A stretch of DNA of 64,000 nucleotides from Siphonodentalium dalli (Eukaryota > Mollusca > Scaphopoda > Gadilida > Siphonodentaliidae): positions 185,116,209 through 185,180,208 of the forward strand of contig CP136064.1 of NCBI GenBank assembly GCA_032622095.1, read 5' to 3'. Positions within the stretch are counted from its first letter, which is position 1, and each line of letters starts with the position of its first letter. The notes under the pieces are model-generated. The model was not told the origin of the DNA and made no database searches. It was given only the letters and a program-made list of their open reading frames with translations. Below are positions 11,740 through 23,376 of this stretch, one piece after another. The translations under genes were made by a program, and so were the position numbers.

Positions 11740-12197
11740 CTGTGCCAATGCATAGGTCAGCTCGCATATATAAGAGAATGCATTGGCCTAACATTTTTTT
11801 TATTATAAATTTTTCTTACGTTATTTAAAAAAATTTTTTTATTGTTTTATCATTTTATCTTATATTCTTTAACAATTTTTATCATTTTATATATTTTTTT
11901 CTGACATTCTATAACAATTGTTATAATTTTTTTCTTATATTCTTTAACAATTATATATATTTTTTTTTAATCATTTTGTCTTACATTCTTTAACAATTTT
12001 GACCATTTTTTATCATTTTTTCTATTATTCTTTAACAATTTTTATCATTTTTTATTATTATTTCTTACATTCTTTAACAATTTTGGTATAATTTGTTTCA
12101 TGTTTTCTTACATTTTTAACAATTATCAAAAAAATAATATAAAATTTGTTAGGCCAATGCGTTCTCTTACATTTGCGAGGCGGCCTATGCATGGCCG
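11740..12197. mobile_element. TIR element with an AT-rich minisatellite core
   Basis: The left end GCCAATGCATAGGTCAGCTC and the CTCGCATATATAAG/ATGCATTGGCCTAACA segment pair with the complement at 12148-12197, giving TIRs of about 50 bp. Between them, 11790-12140 is a diverged tandem array of about 30-35 bp units of the type TTCTTTAACAATTTTTATCA. No transposase frame. A solo end of the same family is at 5608. Confidence 0.75.
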
Positions 12198-12675
12198 ACT
12201 CGCATATATAAAAAAAAAATAAGGAAGCTCCAATCACGAAAGGGTTACAAATAGAGAAGTGTATAATACGGACATTTATCCACCGATCACTACCTCTAAT
12301 GCCTACATAAAAAGCCTGCTTAATAAACATTACGTTTATTATGTCAATGTAGCTTTACTAGGTCAACGTAGCTTTATTAGGTTAGTAATACTTTCATGAT
12401 GTAATTGCATATGCAAATTGCGCAGGTAACTACGGACACCAATCGACCTAAATGACGTTTTTAGCGTCCATAATTCACCGAAATAGATACAAAATTCGTA
12501 AACGGATATGTGTTTTCGTTCTAAAACACCTTTAAACCATAAGCACAAGCCCAGGTTAGAATAACTATAAAAACCCAACGAACTATTTCGCTCTTAGCTG
12601 CACTCCGGTGTTTGCACGTCATGAATGCAAATTAGTTTGCTTGACCTAATATATGTAAGCACCTAATGCGCATAA
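12198..12675. other. No gene seen
   Basis: Holds a CGCATATATAAAA remnant near 12200 and a small direct repeat around TCAATGTAGCTTTA/TCAACGTAGCTTTA at 12342-12376. No supported frame. Confidence 0.45.
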
Positions 12676-13284
12676 GATTGTCCACTTATAAACGGACAAT
12701 CCTTACATAAAATGGTCATTAATAAATGGACAATCCAACCACGCGTGGCACGCGAGCTTGGGATTGTCCACTAAATCACGACATATATTGATAATCCTGC
12801 ATGTTAGCTTCATATTAAATCTGAAGGGTAATAACTCTATAAAGATTGTAACCTTACTAAATATCGGAGATTTGTATGAGAAATTTGCAACACCACATCA
12901 GATCAACTCTTGTGAAATATAAGTCAAATTCTTCCCTTGGGGGGGGGGGGGGGTGGCCTTGGGGCTTAGGGGAGGTTTGGGGTACGCTCTTTAAAAACAC
13001 TTCTTCGAATATTTCCGTTATTTCGTCAAAAACTCTTCTTCAAATATCTCCGTTATTTCGTCAAAAACACTTCTTCTCATACAAATCACCGTTATTTAGT
13101 AAATTAACATTCTTTATAGAGTTATTGTCCTTCATATTAAATATGAAGCTAACATGCAGGATTAGCTATACATGTCTTCATTTAGTGGACAATCCCAAGC
13201 TCGCGTGCCACGCGTGCATGGTTGGATTTTCCATTTATTAATGACCATTTTAGGTAAGGATTGTCCGTTTATAAGTGGACAATC
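12676..13284. mobile_element. TIR element (about 0.6 kb) with TIRs of roughly 190-200 bp
   Basis: The left end GATTGTCCACTTATAAACGG and the following ~190 bp reappear as the complement at the right end. That includes the ACGCGTGGCACGCGAGCTTG block, GATAATCCTGCATGTTAGCT and CTTTATAGAGTTA. The ends themselves form a mini-palindrome (GATTGTCC...GGACAATC). The centre holds a G13-14 run at about 12940 and two or three ~36 bp units around CCGTTATTTCGTCAAAAAC. Non-autonomous. Confidence 0.85.
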
Positions 13285-13392
13285 CTTGAAGAATTGCCCA
13301 ATGTAAGGGCGTCATCGAAGAAAAGAATGTAAACTGAGGAAAAGGACGGATTGACTTCACAAAAGGCAAGTTTGTGCGATGGATAAATAAAA

Positions 13393-13535
13393 TATGTAGC
13401 TAATGTTGTCGCTTAAACTGTTTATGTCCGTTCGGGGGGATTTGGCATATATTGGCCTCGGCAGAGCCTCGACCAATAGATGCTCAAATCCCCCTCACGG
13501 ACATAAACAGTTTAAGCGACGACACTAGCTGCATA
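13393..13535. repeat. Hairpin-forming palindrome, arms about 65 bp
   Basis: TGTCGCTTAAACTGTTTATG on the left is matched by CATAAACAGTTTAAGCGACG on the right. The arms continue through GGGGGATTTG/CAAATCCCCC to a small loop at the TCGGCAGAGCC centre. Likely a small foldback element; a structured RNA is possible if it is transcribed. Confidence 0.8.
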
Positions 13536-14149
13536 TTCTATATCTCTCTTTCAGAAGGTTTTGAGAGTTAAACAATTATACACGCATTCAATTTGTAAAT
13601 TAGTACTTTATTTACTTCTGTACTCACGGGAGAAATTAATCGCGATGAACAAATGGCAATCATTCCGACAAGGGAGACACTGATTACAATCCATGTATGG
13701 GAATAACGTTTTGTGGTGTCCATTTGGTTATATTATTTATGAGAATAACGCTTTGAGAAAGATTTTTCTCTAGTTCCACAAAATGTCCACAGCGGAGGTT
13801 TCCAGATCACTTTAATCTGGACAATGCCGGGTCACCCTGCTATAGTAAATGATATATATGTAATTATATCTGAATAATTGCCATTGGATTATCACGACTA
13901 ATTAGTTCAGCGAGTGCGGAAGTATTTATTTATAAATGCGCGTATCCTTCAGACGTTATCTTTTTTAAATTGTACAATGGACGTGGTTGGAATTCTTGGT
14001 AGAATGTAGACGATTGTCACATTCTTGATTTGATAAAGCCTGCGTACACACATATCAAGTTGAGGTGATTCACTAAATTGACGCACAAAAATGTTTGCCT
14101 TTTGATCGTAACCAATAACATTCTATATATGGTTAAAATTTCTATTAGT
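13536..14149. other. No gene seen
   Basis: Sequence with short frames only and no recognised repeat. Confidence 0.45.
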
Positions 14150-15545
14150 TTTTATCATTTTGGTGCCCCGATCCCCGCCATAAATAAGAACTGCCACTTT
14201 GGCATCTTCAAACCACGTCAGTAGATTCCTCGTGTATGTTTATATATTGTGTAATGCCTAATATAAATTTAGAGGAAATTTCGTAACCAAATTGGTTTTA
14301 TCAATCCTGGTGTCCCTAGCTCCCCACCCAAGCCACACAGAATTTACGTCACATGTTGCTCGAATAGCAGCAATAGAATCAAAGTGAGTTCTCATCGTTA
14401 TCTTCACCTATATAAATAAATCAACCAACCATAAAGATAGCAAATGAGCTATATATGTATCAGTTTTTGCTACCTCTCTATGGATGTCGTGATTCCAGAC
14501 CCCATATATGTATATGACAATTGAGAAGATACAAGTAATCAAGTGCCTTTTTCGAGGTTGTGAATCTGAATGCAAAATCTCCTTAAAACGAATCTGTTCC
14601 ATATCCGGTTATTGAAGAATACGCAATGAGTCCAATTATAAGTATATAAATTGCTCATATCTTTGGAAAATATAGAAAAAACGAATTCTGAAATTTAGGG
14701 CAAATTATGACGTTGATACATGGCCTGGCACCACTCAGTCAACTTGAACTACACATTATGATATACATGTGTAACTGAGTTTGGTAATGATTGGCGATAA
14801 AATGTTTATCCCGGCATTATGTTGCCATCCTGTCGCCTTTCCCTGGACCCTATAACGCGGCCATTAGATTCCATGGATATATGACGATGACTCGAATAAG
14901 GCCACCTTGGTTTCTTCAAGTTTAAACAATACCATTAGATTCCTCGTATCATGGAGATGATATATAATAACTATTGTGGAAATAGGGTATGATCAATGTT
15001 AGAATACTTGACTCCGTCTTTAAATCACAAGATTAATTTCCGTGTACCATGGGTAAGAATGTGTAGCAATTTGGCGGAAATCGTCGCTAAATATATAATC
15101 AATTTTGGAGCCCCCCCCCCCATGCATCCTTAATTCGAGCGGCAGAACTATTGACATATTTAATCCACACAATTAGAGTCTTCATATCATGTAGATGACT
15201 ATATATAAGTTTCGTGGATATCGGCGACTAAACACATTCTTATCAAATTTAATGCTATCCCCACCCCACATATCTGACCCAAACGACACTAACTATTTAA
15301 ACTACACGATTATATTCCTCGTAGCACGTAGAAGAATATGTGTCAAAAAAATTGGTGAAAATATTTTTTCTAAATTTGTGTATACCCCTCACCCCCCCCA
15401 AACCTTGTTTAAAACGGACCCCACTTTTTGGCATTTTTAAACAACCCATTCGGAGTGGATTATGTATAAGTTTGGTGGAGATGGGCGACAAAAAACGTCG
15501 TCGGTTCTGTTGCCTTCACCCCCACCTTTCCTGTTCCTGACACCA
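14150..15545. repeat. Highly diverged tandem array, unit roughly 120-140 bp
   Basis: At least six recognisable units. Marks include ATTAGATTCCTCGT-like segments near 14221, 14863, 14937, 15172 and 15310, each followed by a TATATAAGTTTGGTGGA-like segment, a GGCGA(C/T)AAA segment and a C-rich stretch. Short frames here follow the repeat and are not genes. Confidence 0.65.
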
Positions 15546-17080
15546 AAAGTGTCACTTTAAACACATTTAACCTGCACCACGTTGGACCCCTTTTGAGCCA
15601 TCCAGATGTTCCCCGTCAATTTATATATAACACATTCAGACACTGACAGACATTCACCAAATATATATAGAAAATGGTAAAGATATGACAATCCTAAAAC
15701 TGTAGTCAACATGAGCATTTTTCTAAACAAAACATTTGATTTTGCAACTTTCGGTACTAACACTCAGTATAAATAATTCTGTTTTACCGGTACCACATTA
15801 TATAGTGAAGCAGGAGTTATCATCGGCCAGCACATGCACCATGCAGGTTGTGCACACCATGCAGGTTTCAATGCCACATTCATTATTCGCAGATATTTTT
15901 TTGTTAACGGCACCATTTCTCGAACACTTCGCTGAAATTATATAGTGGTGCGGTGCATGTGCCAACACAATTATGCATATCGGTATAATAATACTGATGT
16001 ATAGTACAAGCTGAAAGGCGCGAAAACTGTTGATCTATCATTTGGGACCATTTTCACGCTACCATCCACATGTAAACAGGATGCCGATTTGAACCTCATC
16101 GGATTTGGTCCATATCGCGAGCAGGAATATACTTTTGTCAAATGTTGTTTGGTCATTTATTCTAAGTGACATGTGCATACATTGCATTAAAGTAACAACA
16201 AATATATATGTTAACATAAACGCACACGCGGCCTCATGGGCCTATATATCACTATACTGCATATCAATATGTTTATCACATTCACATGATCATTACATTC
16301 GCACTTTCTTTCTCTGTCTCTGTCATTTCGCGCTCCGCGTGTATGTTTCGCTGATTCTTGGTATACATGAGCCATGGGCGTTTTATTTATAGAAATGGGA
16401 ATTTTTGGGACGGATTGAAAGTCGAATTGCGATCCGGAGGCCGAGTCCGGTAAAAGGTGTAGTTGGGAATTCTAATGAGATGCATGAGAAACATTCAGTG
16501 ATAAGCCGTATATAGTTGTTGTAATAATTTGAAGGATTAGTTGTTTTAACGGAATTAGGAGTTGGTCATTCGTGAAACCAATATATCTTATATTCTATAA
16601 TTACAATCATGTGTATATAATATATGATCATGGGCGCGTTACCATTTCTGACATTGGTTTTCTTGTTCATATATGCAAAAAGTTGTGGCCGCCTGTTTAA
16701 TATTTTGGGTAGAAGATTTCATGGGGTGCACATGATAATCGTCGCGCACATCCGCTCTGATTATTCTGTAATAGTTATCGCTGTTTAATATACAATTGAT
16801 TAATTCTTGTTATATGCTTATTAAAGTGGCACATTCTCTTGGATATTTATTCATTATATTTGAATTGCATCATTATCAGACTTCATCATTTAATTTTCGC
16901 AAAAAGTTCTTGTATAAAACTGTAATAGAGGATATATTTTAGAAGGAAAATGCTTCTCGTGTTCAGTGTCTTTTGTATCAGGGCATAATGTGAACAAGCG
17001 TTTATGAAGGTTTTCTCCTTTAAATCTACCCCTTTCTATTCTTGTAAGGAGTACTCCACATCGGAACTGTGATACATAAG
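15546..17080. other. No gene seen
   Basis: Contains a short CACCATGCAGGTT duplication near 15838-15868 and a related complementary segment near 15945, but no supported frame, RNA or long repeat. Confidence 0.45.
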
Positions 17081-17428
17081 ATTTGCTTCTGTTTACATAC
17101 CACAGCGCAATTCTATTGGTTAATCACACACAAATGATATAAACGCTCTTTATTATTTCCATATCAGGAAAAACAGTAACAATTAACGCTCTTTGTGTTT
17201 ACCATATCCGGATCTAAACAAAATCCAGGTTCTATGACGTGTTTTGCTTTTGTTTACACAACAAAGGAAACATATTTGATAATAACATACTGTTTATGCC
17301 ATAATTTCTTATTGGTATAAGAACAAGGTCTGTCTATATTTTACTATCATTTATGTTTATTGTGGTTTTTTACGGATGTGAAAATATTTTAACAGCATAC
17401 CCACCGCCAACGCCGCCCGTATCTTTAT
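17081..17428 (+). repeat. Solo partial copy of the TIR family seen at 22157-23376
   Basis: Shares, in order, TTGCTTCTGTTTACATA, GGTTAATCACACACAAATGA, AACGCTCTTTATTATTTCC, CCATATCCGGATCTAAACA and the terminal CGCCAACGCCGCCCGTATCT with 22335-22755. Only the inner arm and one end are present. Confidence 0.8.
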
Positions 17429-17754
17429 GAATTGTAAATTCAGAGAAATGCACGTACAACAAGAATTTCGACAGCTACATCCCAGACTGATCACATACTA
17501 CCAGAATCGTGTTCATACCGGTCAATCAATGGTGAGTTTCCCCAATAATTGCCAGATTCGCTTGGGACTATTTTATATAAATCGGATATTTATGTGATAC
17601 GAGAAATCGCATGGTCACATATACAATTTCGGAGGAATTGCATTGTACTGTTCAAATATAGTGGTAGATCTGTTATTTGTGTCAATATTCGAACACAAGT
17701 TCAGACTGATATATACGCTTCCAACTCTCGGTAAAATGGCTTCCCCTTTAAGCA

Positions 17755-17845
17755 CGTCCCCAAAGCCGATGCGGTTCGGTCGTGGATAAGATCATCGCAT
17801 TCTGGGCTAGACGAGGTTGGCGCGGGTTCGAAGTCTGATCTCAAA
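17755..17845 (+). mobile_element. tRNA-derived SINE head (putative)
   Basis: GGTTCGGTCGTGGATAAGAT resembles a tRNA box A region and GGGTTCGAAGTC, about 50 bp downstream, matches box B (GGTTCGANTC). The spacing fits an internal RNA polymerase III promoter. The remainder does not fold into a credible complete tRNA, so a SINE head is likelier. Body and tail were not delimited. Confidence 0.55.
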
Positions 17846-18090
17846 TGTGTCAGTCATGCTCGAGTATATAATGCTCGTTGACTCAAATCAAATAATATAT
17901 ACAAATTTTAAACTTTCGAAAAACAATTCAATTGAGTTAAGGTCCCTAGATGGAGGGAGTGACAGATGCTCGTGTACTATTCTGGACCACTGAATCACAC
18001 ACAATGTGTGAATACTGGAGGTCATAATAATGTCATTTGAATAACATGGGTATTATTGAAGTATATGCCGTATGAGTCTGTGTTAATAAT

Positions 18091-18285
18091 AAATGGGAAT
18101 AAAATAAAGTAACACCATTTAAGACTCATTTGAGTTTTTTTTAGAACACGTGCTTTCGGCTATATAGTAGCCTTTATCAAGGTTCACTTCATACTTGATA
18201 AAGGCTACTAGATAGCCGAAAGCTCGTGTTTTTTTTTAAAACTCAAATGAGTCTTAAATGGTGTTACTTTATTTTATTCCCATTT
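18091..18285. mobile_element. Near-perfect palindromic element, arms about 90 bp
   Basis: AAATGGGAATAAAATAAAGT at the left end is complemented by the right end. The arms continue through ACTCATTTGAGTTTTTTTT and TTTCGGCTATATAGTAGCC to a ~14 bp loop around GTTCACTTCATA. Only a few mismatches separate the arms, suggesting recent origin. No coding capacity; a transcript would form a long hairpin. Confidence 0.9.
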
Positions 18286-19220
18286 AATAATATGGGTACC
18301 ATGCAGCGTTGCACTGAAGCTGAAAATATCACAGTGGACGATACATGTACCGCGAGGGGAAACAAACTGTTGGATGTTTGAGATATTCCTTTCCTTTCTC
18401 CATTATTTACGTCGTTGACCAATTTGGGTGTGAAAACACACATTTTGGCTCCTCTGTTATCACCCGGCCCTCCGCTATCACCCACTCCGATTACCGGGGG
18501 TGTTCATCACGTGTTAAGGTGCATGACTTGTGATTACCTATAACGATTAACATATAAAATTAAAATAACAATAGAAAACCATTGCATCGCCAGCACATTG
18601 GAAAATTATTCCAAAAGTCAAAAAAAAAAAGAATTGATTTTCCAAGGTATATATAGGAACCGCAGCCTATCAGAATTTAGTACCTACAAACCATATAGCG
18701 TTTAATTTGCGCGAACCGTAGCATACACGCATTGAATGGCGATATATTTATATGTGCAAATGAGTAGATATATAATGCTTGATTCTCAAACTCGATGAAG
18801 GAAAGATTTCCGATCGTGAATTAGGTTGTTTTTTTCCATATTAGTGATGACATTTTATGGCATTAACTGCGCACCAGTCGACGATCGACTGTTGATTAAC
18901 TACATGTTTGGGATAATTATCTGTGAAGCTTGTCTCATCAAACAAACACGCACCATATTTGTGTCTCTTGTTGGCATCATTGGTCTTTTTTTCGCCTATA
19001 AACCATAGCATTTCGGTACCGCAGCAGCGTATAATTTATCGGACGCGAACAATTTGTTACGTCGCATCAACCCCCCCCCCCCCCACACACACAATGCATA
19101 TGTTCCATACAGGTAGGAAATCACGTAAATTCGAGTTGATAAGTATCACGCTTTAACGTTGTCGAGGCGATCGCAAACGCGACAAAAACAAGGGAAAAAG
19201 GGTATAAACTAGGATCATTA
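18286..19220. other. No gene seen
   Basis: Short frames only. Two loosely similar CATAGCRTTT...GCG segments near 18690 and 19005 may be an old duplication. A C13 run lies at about 19071-19083. Confidence 0.45.
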
Positions 19221-19679
19221 TATAGGTTACAATACACCAAATACAAATTAGTAGAGTGATTTCCCCTGGCACTACCAAGCTAGGATCAGCATAAACAAAA
19301 TTCTGGCAGCTGAATGGTCAATGATACATGGATGAAAAGTGCACGAAAAAATGCACAAATGTGTTTCCCGTCAATAAACATCAAATATAACCACATGGTA
19401 AATGGTTATGGCTGTGCAAGTGGCGAATAATTTATGGGAGGTGTTTGTGTTTTTTTCGATGTCATTTTTTTCTCAATTTTAAGGGTAGTGTGACGTTTGT
19501 CAAGCTCCAGTGTGATCTACCATGTTAACAAGTACTTTTGTGCACATTTATGTGTGTCTAAAAGGACGTTCTTTAATTTCAAATACTCGTGCAGGGTGAA
19601 AGCGTTGCTGCGAATATAGGCCAGCGGGATTTGTTAACACTGAGGCCTATGTAAATCATTTGGTGTATTGTAACCTATA
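19221..19679. mobile_element. Short TIR element, copy 1 (about 459 bp)
   Basis: The ends are TATAGGTTACAATACACCAA and its exact complement, TIRs of about 22 bp. The interior is almost identical to 20552-21011, in the same orientation. No frame, so it is a non-autonomous element mobilised by something elsewhere. The TATA at the ends fits a TA target preference, as in Tc1/mariner relatives, but this is not proven. Confidence 0.9.
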
Positions 19680-20551
19680 GTGAAAAATGGTCGTTTTTCA
19701 GATTTCTGCTCTGAAACAAGTCCCGTGCTCATTATGCCCATGAAACAAATTGGAAACATAAAGCACGCGATACGACAGCTTATTTGGCGCCGGAGCCGTC
19801 CAAAAAAATTACAAATTAACCCCTCTGATGCTATTTCTGCTTCTCGTTGTAGAACCGAAAATTACCATTTTCGACCTATTTTTGGTCCCAATGGTGTCCC
19901 TTTAATGAATGTGAGACCATATTTGTTGGCGTCCGACATCCTAGATGAACGACAAGGCAGATTTGTCGGGTTTGGGCACGACATGAGAGTAAAGCGTGAC
20001 GTCAGATGGACCAAACCCTAAAATATGATGCAAAATCGGACCCGATTCGTGTCAAACTAAGTTGAATTGCTCCTGTTAGATGACAGGTTGACAAAAAAAG
20101 CATACCATGGAAGTTTGCAGAAATGGTTCGACTATCCAACGCGCACAAATTTCGGCCAATAAATATATTCTTGTGACAGGACAATTTTTATTTTCTGTCG
20201 ATTTTTTTGGAAAATTGTGTAGGTGCGCCCAATGTGAAACCTAAGTGCGCCCAATTCGCCTAGCGAATCGTATGGCATATTTTCTGGAAGTGGTATCTAC
20301 AAGCTATCAGATCGACAACCTGCATGTACATCGTCTTGTTTACTTTGCCAATTTCAGCTAAAATGAAAAAAAATTGACATTCAAGTCAAAGTATTTTTTT
20401 TGCAAATTCAGCTATGGGTGGTGACAGAAAAGGGTTAATAAAGTAAGAACACAGACATATTTCGAATCAAATTTATTTATTTTAACGTGGGTATATAAAT
20501 GGGCGCAATATAACATCATTTGGGCGACTTTCTTTACCTTCCAGTGATCAC
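19680..20551. other. Spacer between two twin TIR elements; no supported gene
   Basis: A 113-codon frame runs at 19680-20021 but begins within bases adjoining the element end and shows no recognisable domain. A CCCAATGTGAAACCTAAGTG/GCGCCCAATT duplication lies near 20225-20260. I leave it unannotated as coding. Confidence 0.5.
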
Positions 20552-21011
20552 TATAGGTTACAATACACCAAATACAAATTAGTAGAGTGATTTCCCCTGG
20601 CACTACCAATATAGGATCAGCATAACAAAAATTCTGGCAGCTGAATGGTCAATGATACATGGATGAAAAGTGCACGAAAAAATGCACAAATGTGTTTCCC
20701 GTCAAGAAACATCAAATATAACCACATGGTAAATGGTTATGGCTGTGCAAGTGGCGAATAATTTATGGGAGGTGTTTGTGTTTTTTTCGATGTCATTTTT
20801 TTCTCACTTTTAAGGTATAGTGTGACGTTTGTCAAGCTCCAGTGTGATCTACCATGTTAACAAGTACTTTTGTGCACATTTTTGTGTGTCCAAAAGGACG
20901 TTCTTTAATTTCAAATAGTCGTGCAGGGTGAAAGCTTTGCTGCGAATATAGGCCAGCGGGATTTGTTAAAACTGAGGCCTATGTAAATCATTTGGTGTAT
21001 TGTAACCTATA
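20552..21011. mobile_element. Short TIR element, copy 2 (about 460 bp)
   Basis: Differs from 19221-19679 by only a handful of substitutions and single-base indels, with identical TIRs. Two young copies lying 0.87 kb apart in the same orientation suggest recent activity or local duplication. Confidence 0.9.
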
Positions 21012-21056
21012 TTACGTATACAAGTAGTTAGAACTCTACGCTCAGCTTTGAAATTA

Positions 21057-21427
21057 AAGGGTTCACATTGATATAGATATACATTCTTAATTCAATTAAT
21101 TCAGATGTTAACATGATGTGCCCCCAAGGACCATCCATACCAAATATAAGCTAAATAGACCTGATGGTTTTTAAGAAGTTGTTTTAAGAATTACTTTGGT
21201 GGGAAAGAGTTATGGCCCTGACTTCGCAACTATTTGACTTGGTGACGTCATTTTAACACATCTGAATGTGAGTCACCCATGGAATATCCACACCAAATAT
21301 GAACCCATTCGGTCTTATGGTACTGGAGAAGACGATTCTTGACGAACTGACGGACGAACATCCAGGTGGATGGACGGACGGACGGATTGACGAAGAGTGA
21401 TGACTTCGAATCAGGTGAGCTAAAAAG
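21057..21427 (-). repeat. Interspersed repeat R1, uninterrupted copy
   Basis: Carries CCCCCAAGGACCATCCATAC followed directly by CAAATATAAGCTAAATAG, the site that is split at 6312/7486. Reading on the minus strand, it starts TTTTTAGCTCACCTGATTCG, followed by a GTCCGTCC-rich stretch and two monomers of about 150 bp. This resembles the hairpin-headed modular repeats common in molluscs. Confidence 0.75.
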
Positions 21428-21450
21428 CATGCCAGGTCAGAACAGATGAC

Positions 21451-21453
<3 letters not shown>

Positions 21454-21493
<40 letters not shown>
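21454..21493. repeat. (TA)n microsatellite
   Basis: About 40 bp of uninterrupted TA dinucleotide. Confidence 0.95.
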
Positions 21494-21495
<2 letters not shown>

Positions 21496-21842
21496 TATTG
21501 GACACCACAACACTACTACGTGTTCGTTTTCTATTATTGACATCGAAGCTATATGACACAGTCCACGGGAGATTTTAATACTGATGTAAGTTTTAGCAGC
21601 CTTTGAATTTTAGATATTCAAAAGATCGCCTATGATTTACAGGTGGTACGCGGGATTCATCACCCCATGTTTACCGGAACTCGGGATTCACGTATATGCC
21701 GAATTTAACCGGCTTTAAGGATTCAACAAAAGTGTTGGAACGCAGCTCTTACAGCGCAACATTAGACAAAATTTAATATTTGATTATTTTCCTGCCCAAA
21801 TGACATATATTGATCTAATTCAGTCTATAACCTCTTGATCGC

Positions 21843-21922
21843 GGGCTCCGGATGAGAAATACTAATATACCAATATAGTGGTATAGTCTATATTGGTATT
21901 TTAGTATTTCCCCACAGAAGCC
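21843..21922. repeat. Small palindromic element P1, copy 1
   Basis: GAAATACTAATATACCAATA and TATTGGTATTTTAGTATTTC form the arms. The outer GGGCTC and GAAGCC pair loosely. Related copies: a half-copy at 35177-35219 and a fuller copy at 56138-56229. Confidence 0.75.
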
Positions 21923-22059
21923 TTGCTCTTGATATGTTGATGTTGTAGATACCACTTCAGCAAATATTTGAAAACTATGCTATTATATATACATGTAGCG
22001 TAAAATGAGTTCGTATATATGTGATCCATAACTAGTACGCATGATTCACAATATGTCAA

Positions 22060-22121
22060 TCATGTCATGAATCTCTACTCTTAAACTACGGGCGTAGCTG
22101 TGGTAGAGATTCATGACATGA
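22060..22121. repeat. Hairpin with 19-bp perfect arms
   Basis: TCATGTCATGAATCTCTAC and its exact complement are separated by a 24-nt loop. Small foldback; no partner copy seen in the window. Confidence 0.85.
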
Positions 22122-22156
22122 TCTAGATTCACCCCTCATTGTTAAACTGGTATTAA

Positions 22157-23376
22157 TTAAAGGCACGGGCGGCCTTCGTTGCAGAAATATTCATATTTGT
22201 TCAAATCGCCATCAACAGAAGGAATAATAAATAAATATAATTTTGTTCATATGCCAAACATAATCAGCGCGTAAATAGTATAATGTCGTCAAGACGTACG
22301 ATGGTGTACGTAAACAAGAGTCCGCTCTTGTTACAGAGGTTTTGCTTCTGTTTACATAACACAGCGCAATTATATTGGTTAATCACACACAAATGATATT
22401 AACGCTCTTTATTATTTCCATATAAGGAAAACAGTAACAACTAACGCTCTTCATGGTTACCATATCCGGATCTAAACAAAGGCTAGGTAACATAACGTGT
22501 TTTGCTTTTGTTTACATAACAAAGGAAAAAATGACAATAACATACTGTTTATGCCATATTTCTAATTGGTATAAGAACACAGTCTGTTTATATTTTACCA
22601 TTCTTTCTGTTTATCGCGGTTTTTGAAGGAGCCATATTTCTGATTGATATAACAACAAAATCTGTCTATATTTTACTATTCTTTCTGTTTATCGCGGCTT
22701 TTGGTGGTGCTGAATATTTAACAGCATACCACCACCAACGCCGCCCGTATCTTTAATGGCATTATAATTTCCCCCGTTGAGCCCCGAGATACTAAAATGC
22801 CACTGCTGAAAGAAATGATCATTCAGATTATATCCTATATGTTTCAGTTCTGATAGTGACAATGGTAGTTGGCGATCTCATAAGGGAGTTATATACCGCA
22901 ATCCCTGTATCACACATCGAACCCCATTCAGCCACATAAACTTTTTTGTGAACATATCATCATTACCATCTAATTCCATAATTAGCTTATATATGAATTT
23001 AGACAGACGGCAGCCCTGTGGTGATAAAAGTTTACACTTATAATTCACAATTCTAAAGATCCGGATATGGTAAACATAAAGAACGTTATGTGTTACTGTT
23101 TTCCTGATATGGAAATACTAAAGAGCGTTTATATCATTTGTGTGTGATTAATAAATATAATTGCGCTGTGTTATGTAAACAGAAGCAAAACTTCTGCAAT
23201 ACGAACGAGAACGTTCTTGTTTACGTACACCATCGTACATCTTGACGACAATATACTATTTACGCGCTGATTATGTTTGACATATGAACAAAACTATATA
23301 TTTTAATATTCCTTCCATTGATGGCGACTTGAAGAAATGTGAATATTTCTGCAACGAACGCCGCCCGTATTTTTAA
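22157..23376. mobile_element. TIR element (about 1.2 kb) with compound internal structure
   Basis: The left arm (22157 to about 22480) is complemented by about 23055-23376: ACGGGCGGCCTTCGTTGCAG at the left, CTGCAACGAACGCCGCCCGT at the right, then shared segments through GTTTACGTACACCATCGT and TTTGCTTCTGTTTACATAAC. An extra inner end, CCAACGCCGCCCGTATCTTT, sits at about 22735-22755, as in the solo copy at 17081-17428. TTAA lies next to both outer ends, compatible with a TTAA target duplication. No transposase frame. Confidence 0.8.

Noticed and set aside
14150-15545. CRISPR-like spacing of short repeats
   Set aside because: Units are whole, diverged tandem repeats without constant direct repeats and unique spacers, and the genome is eukaryotic.
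17755-17845. Functional tRNA gene
   Set aside because: Boxes A and B are tRNA-like, but the stems do not close into a credible cloverleaf. A SINE head is a better fit.
19680-20021. 113-codon frame as a gene carried between twin elements
   Set aside because: It starts at the element boundary, has no recognisable domain and shows no splice context.
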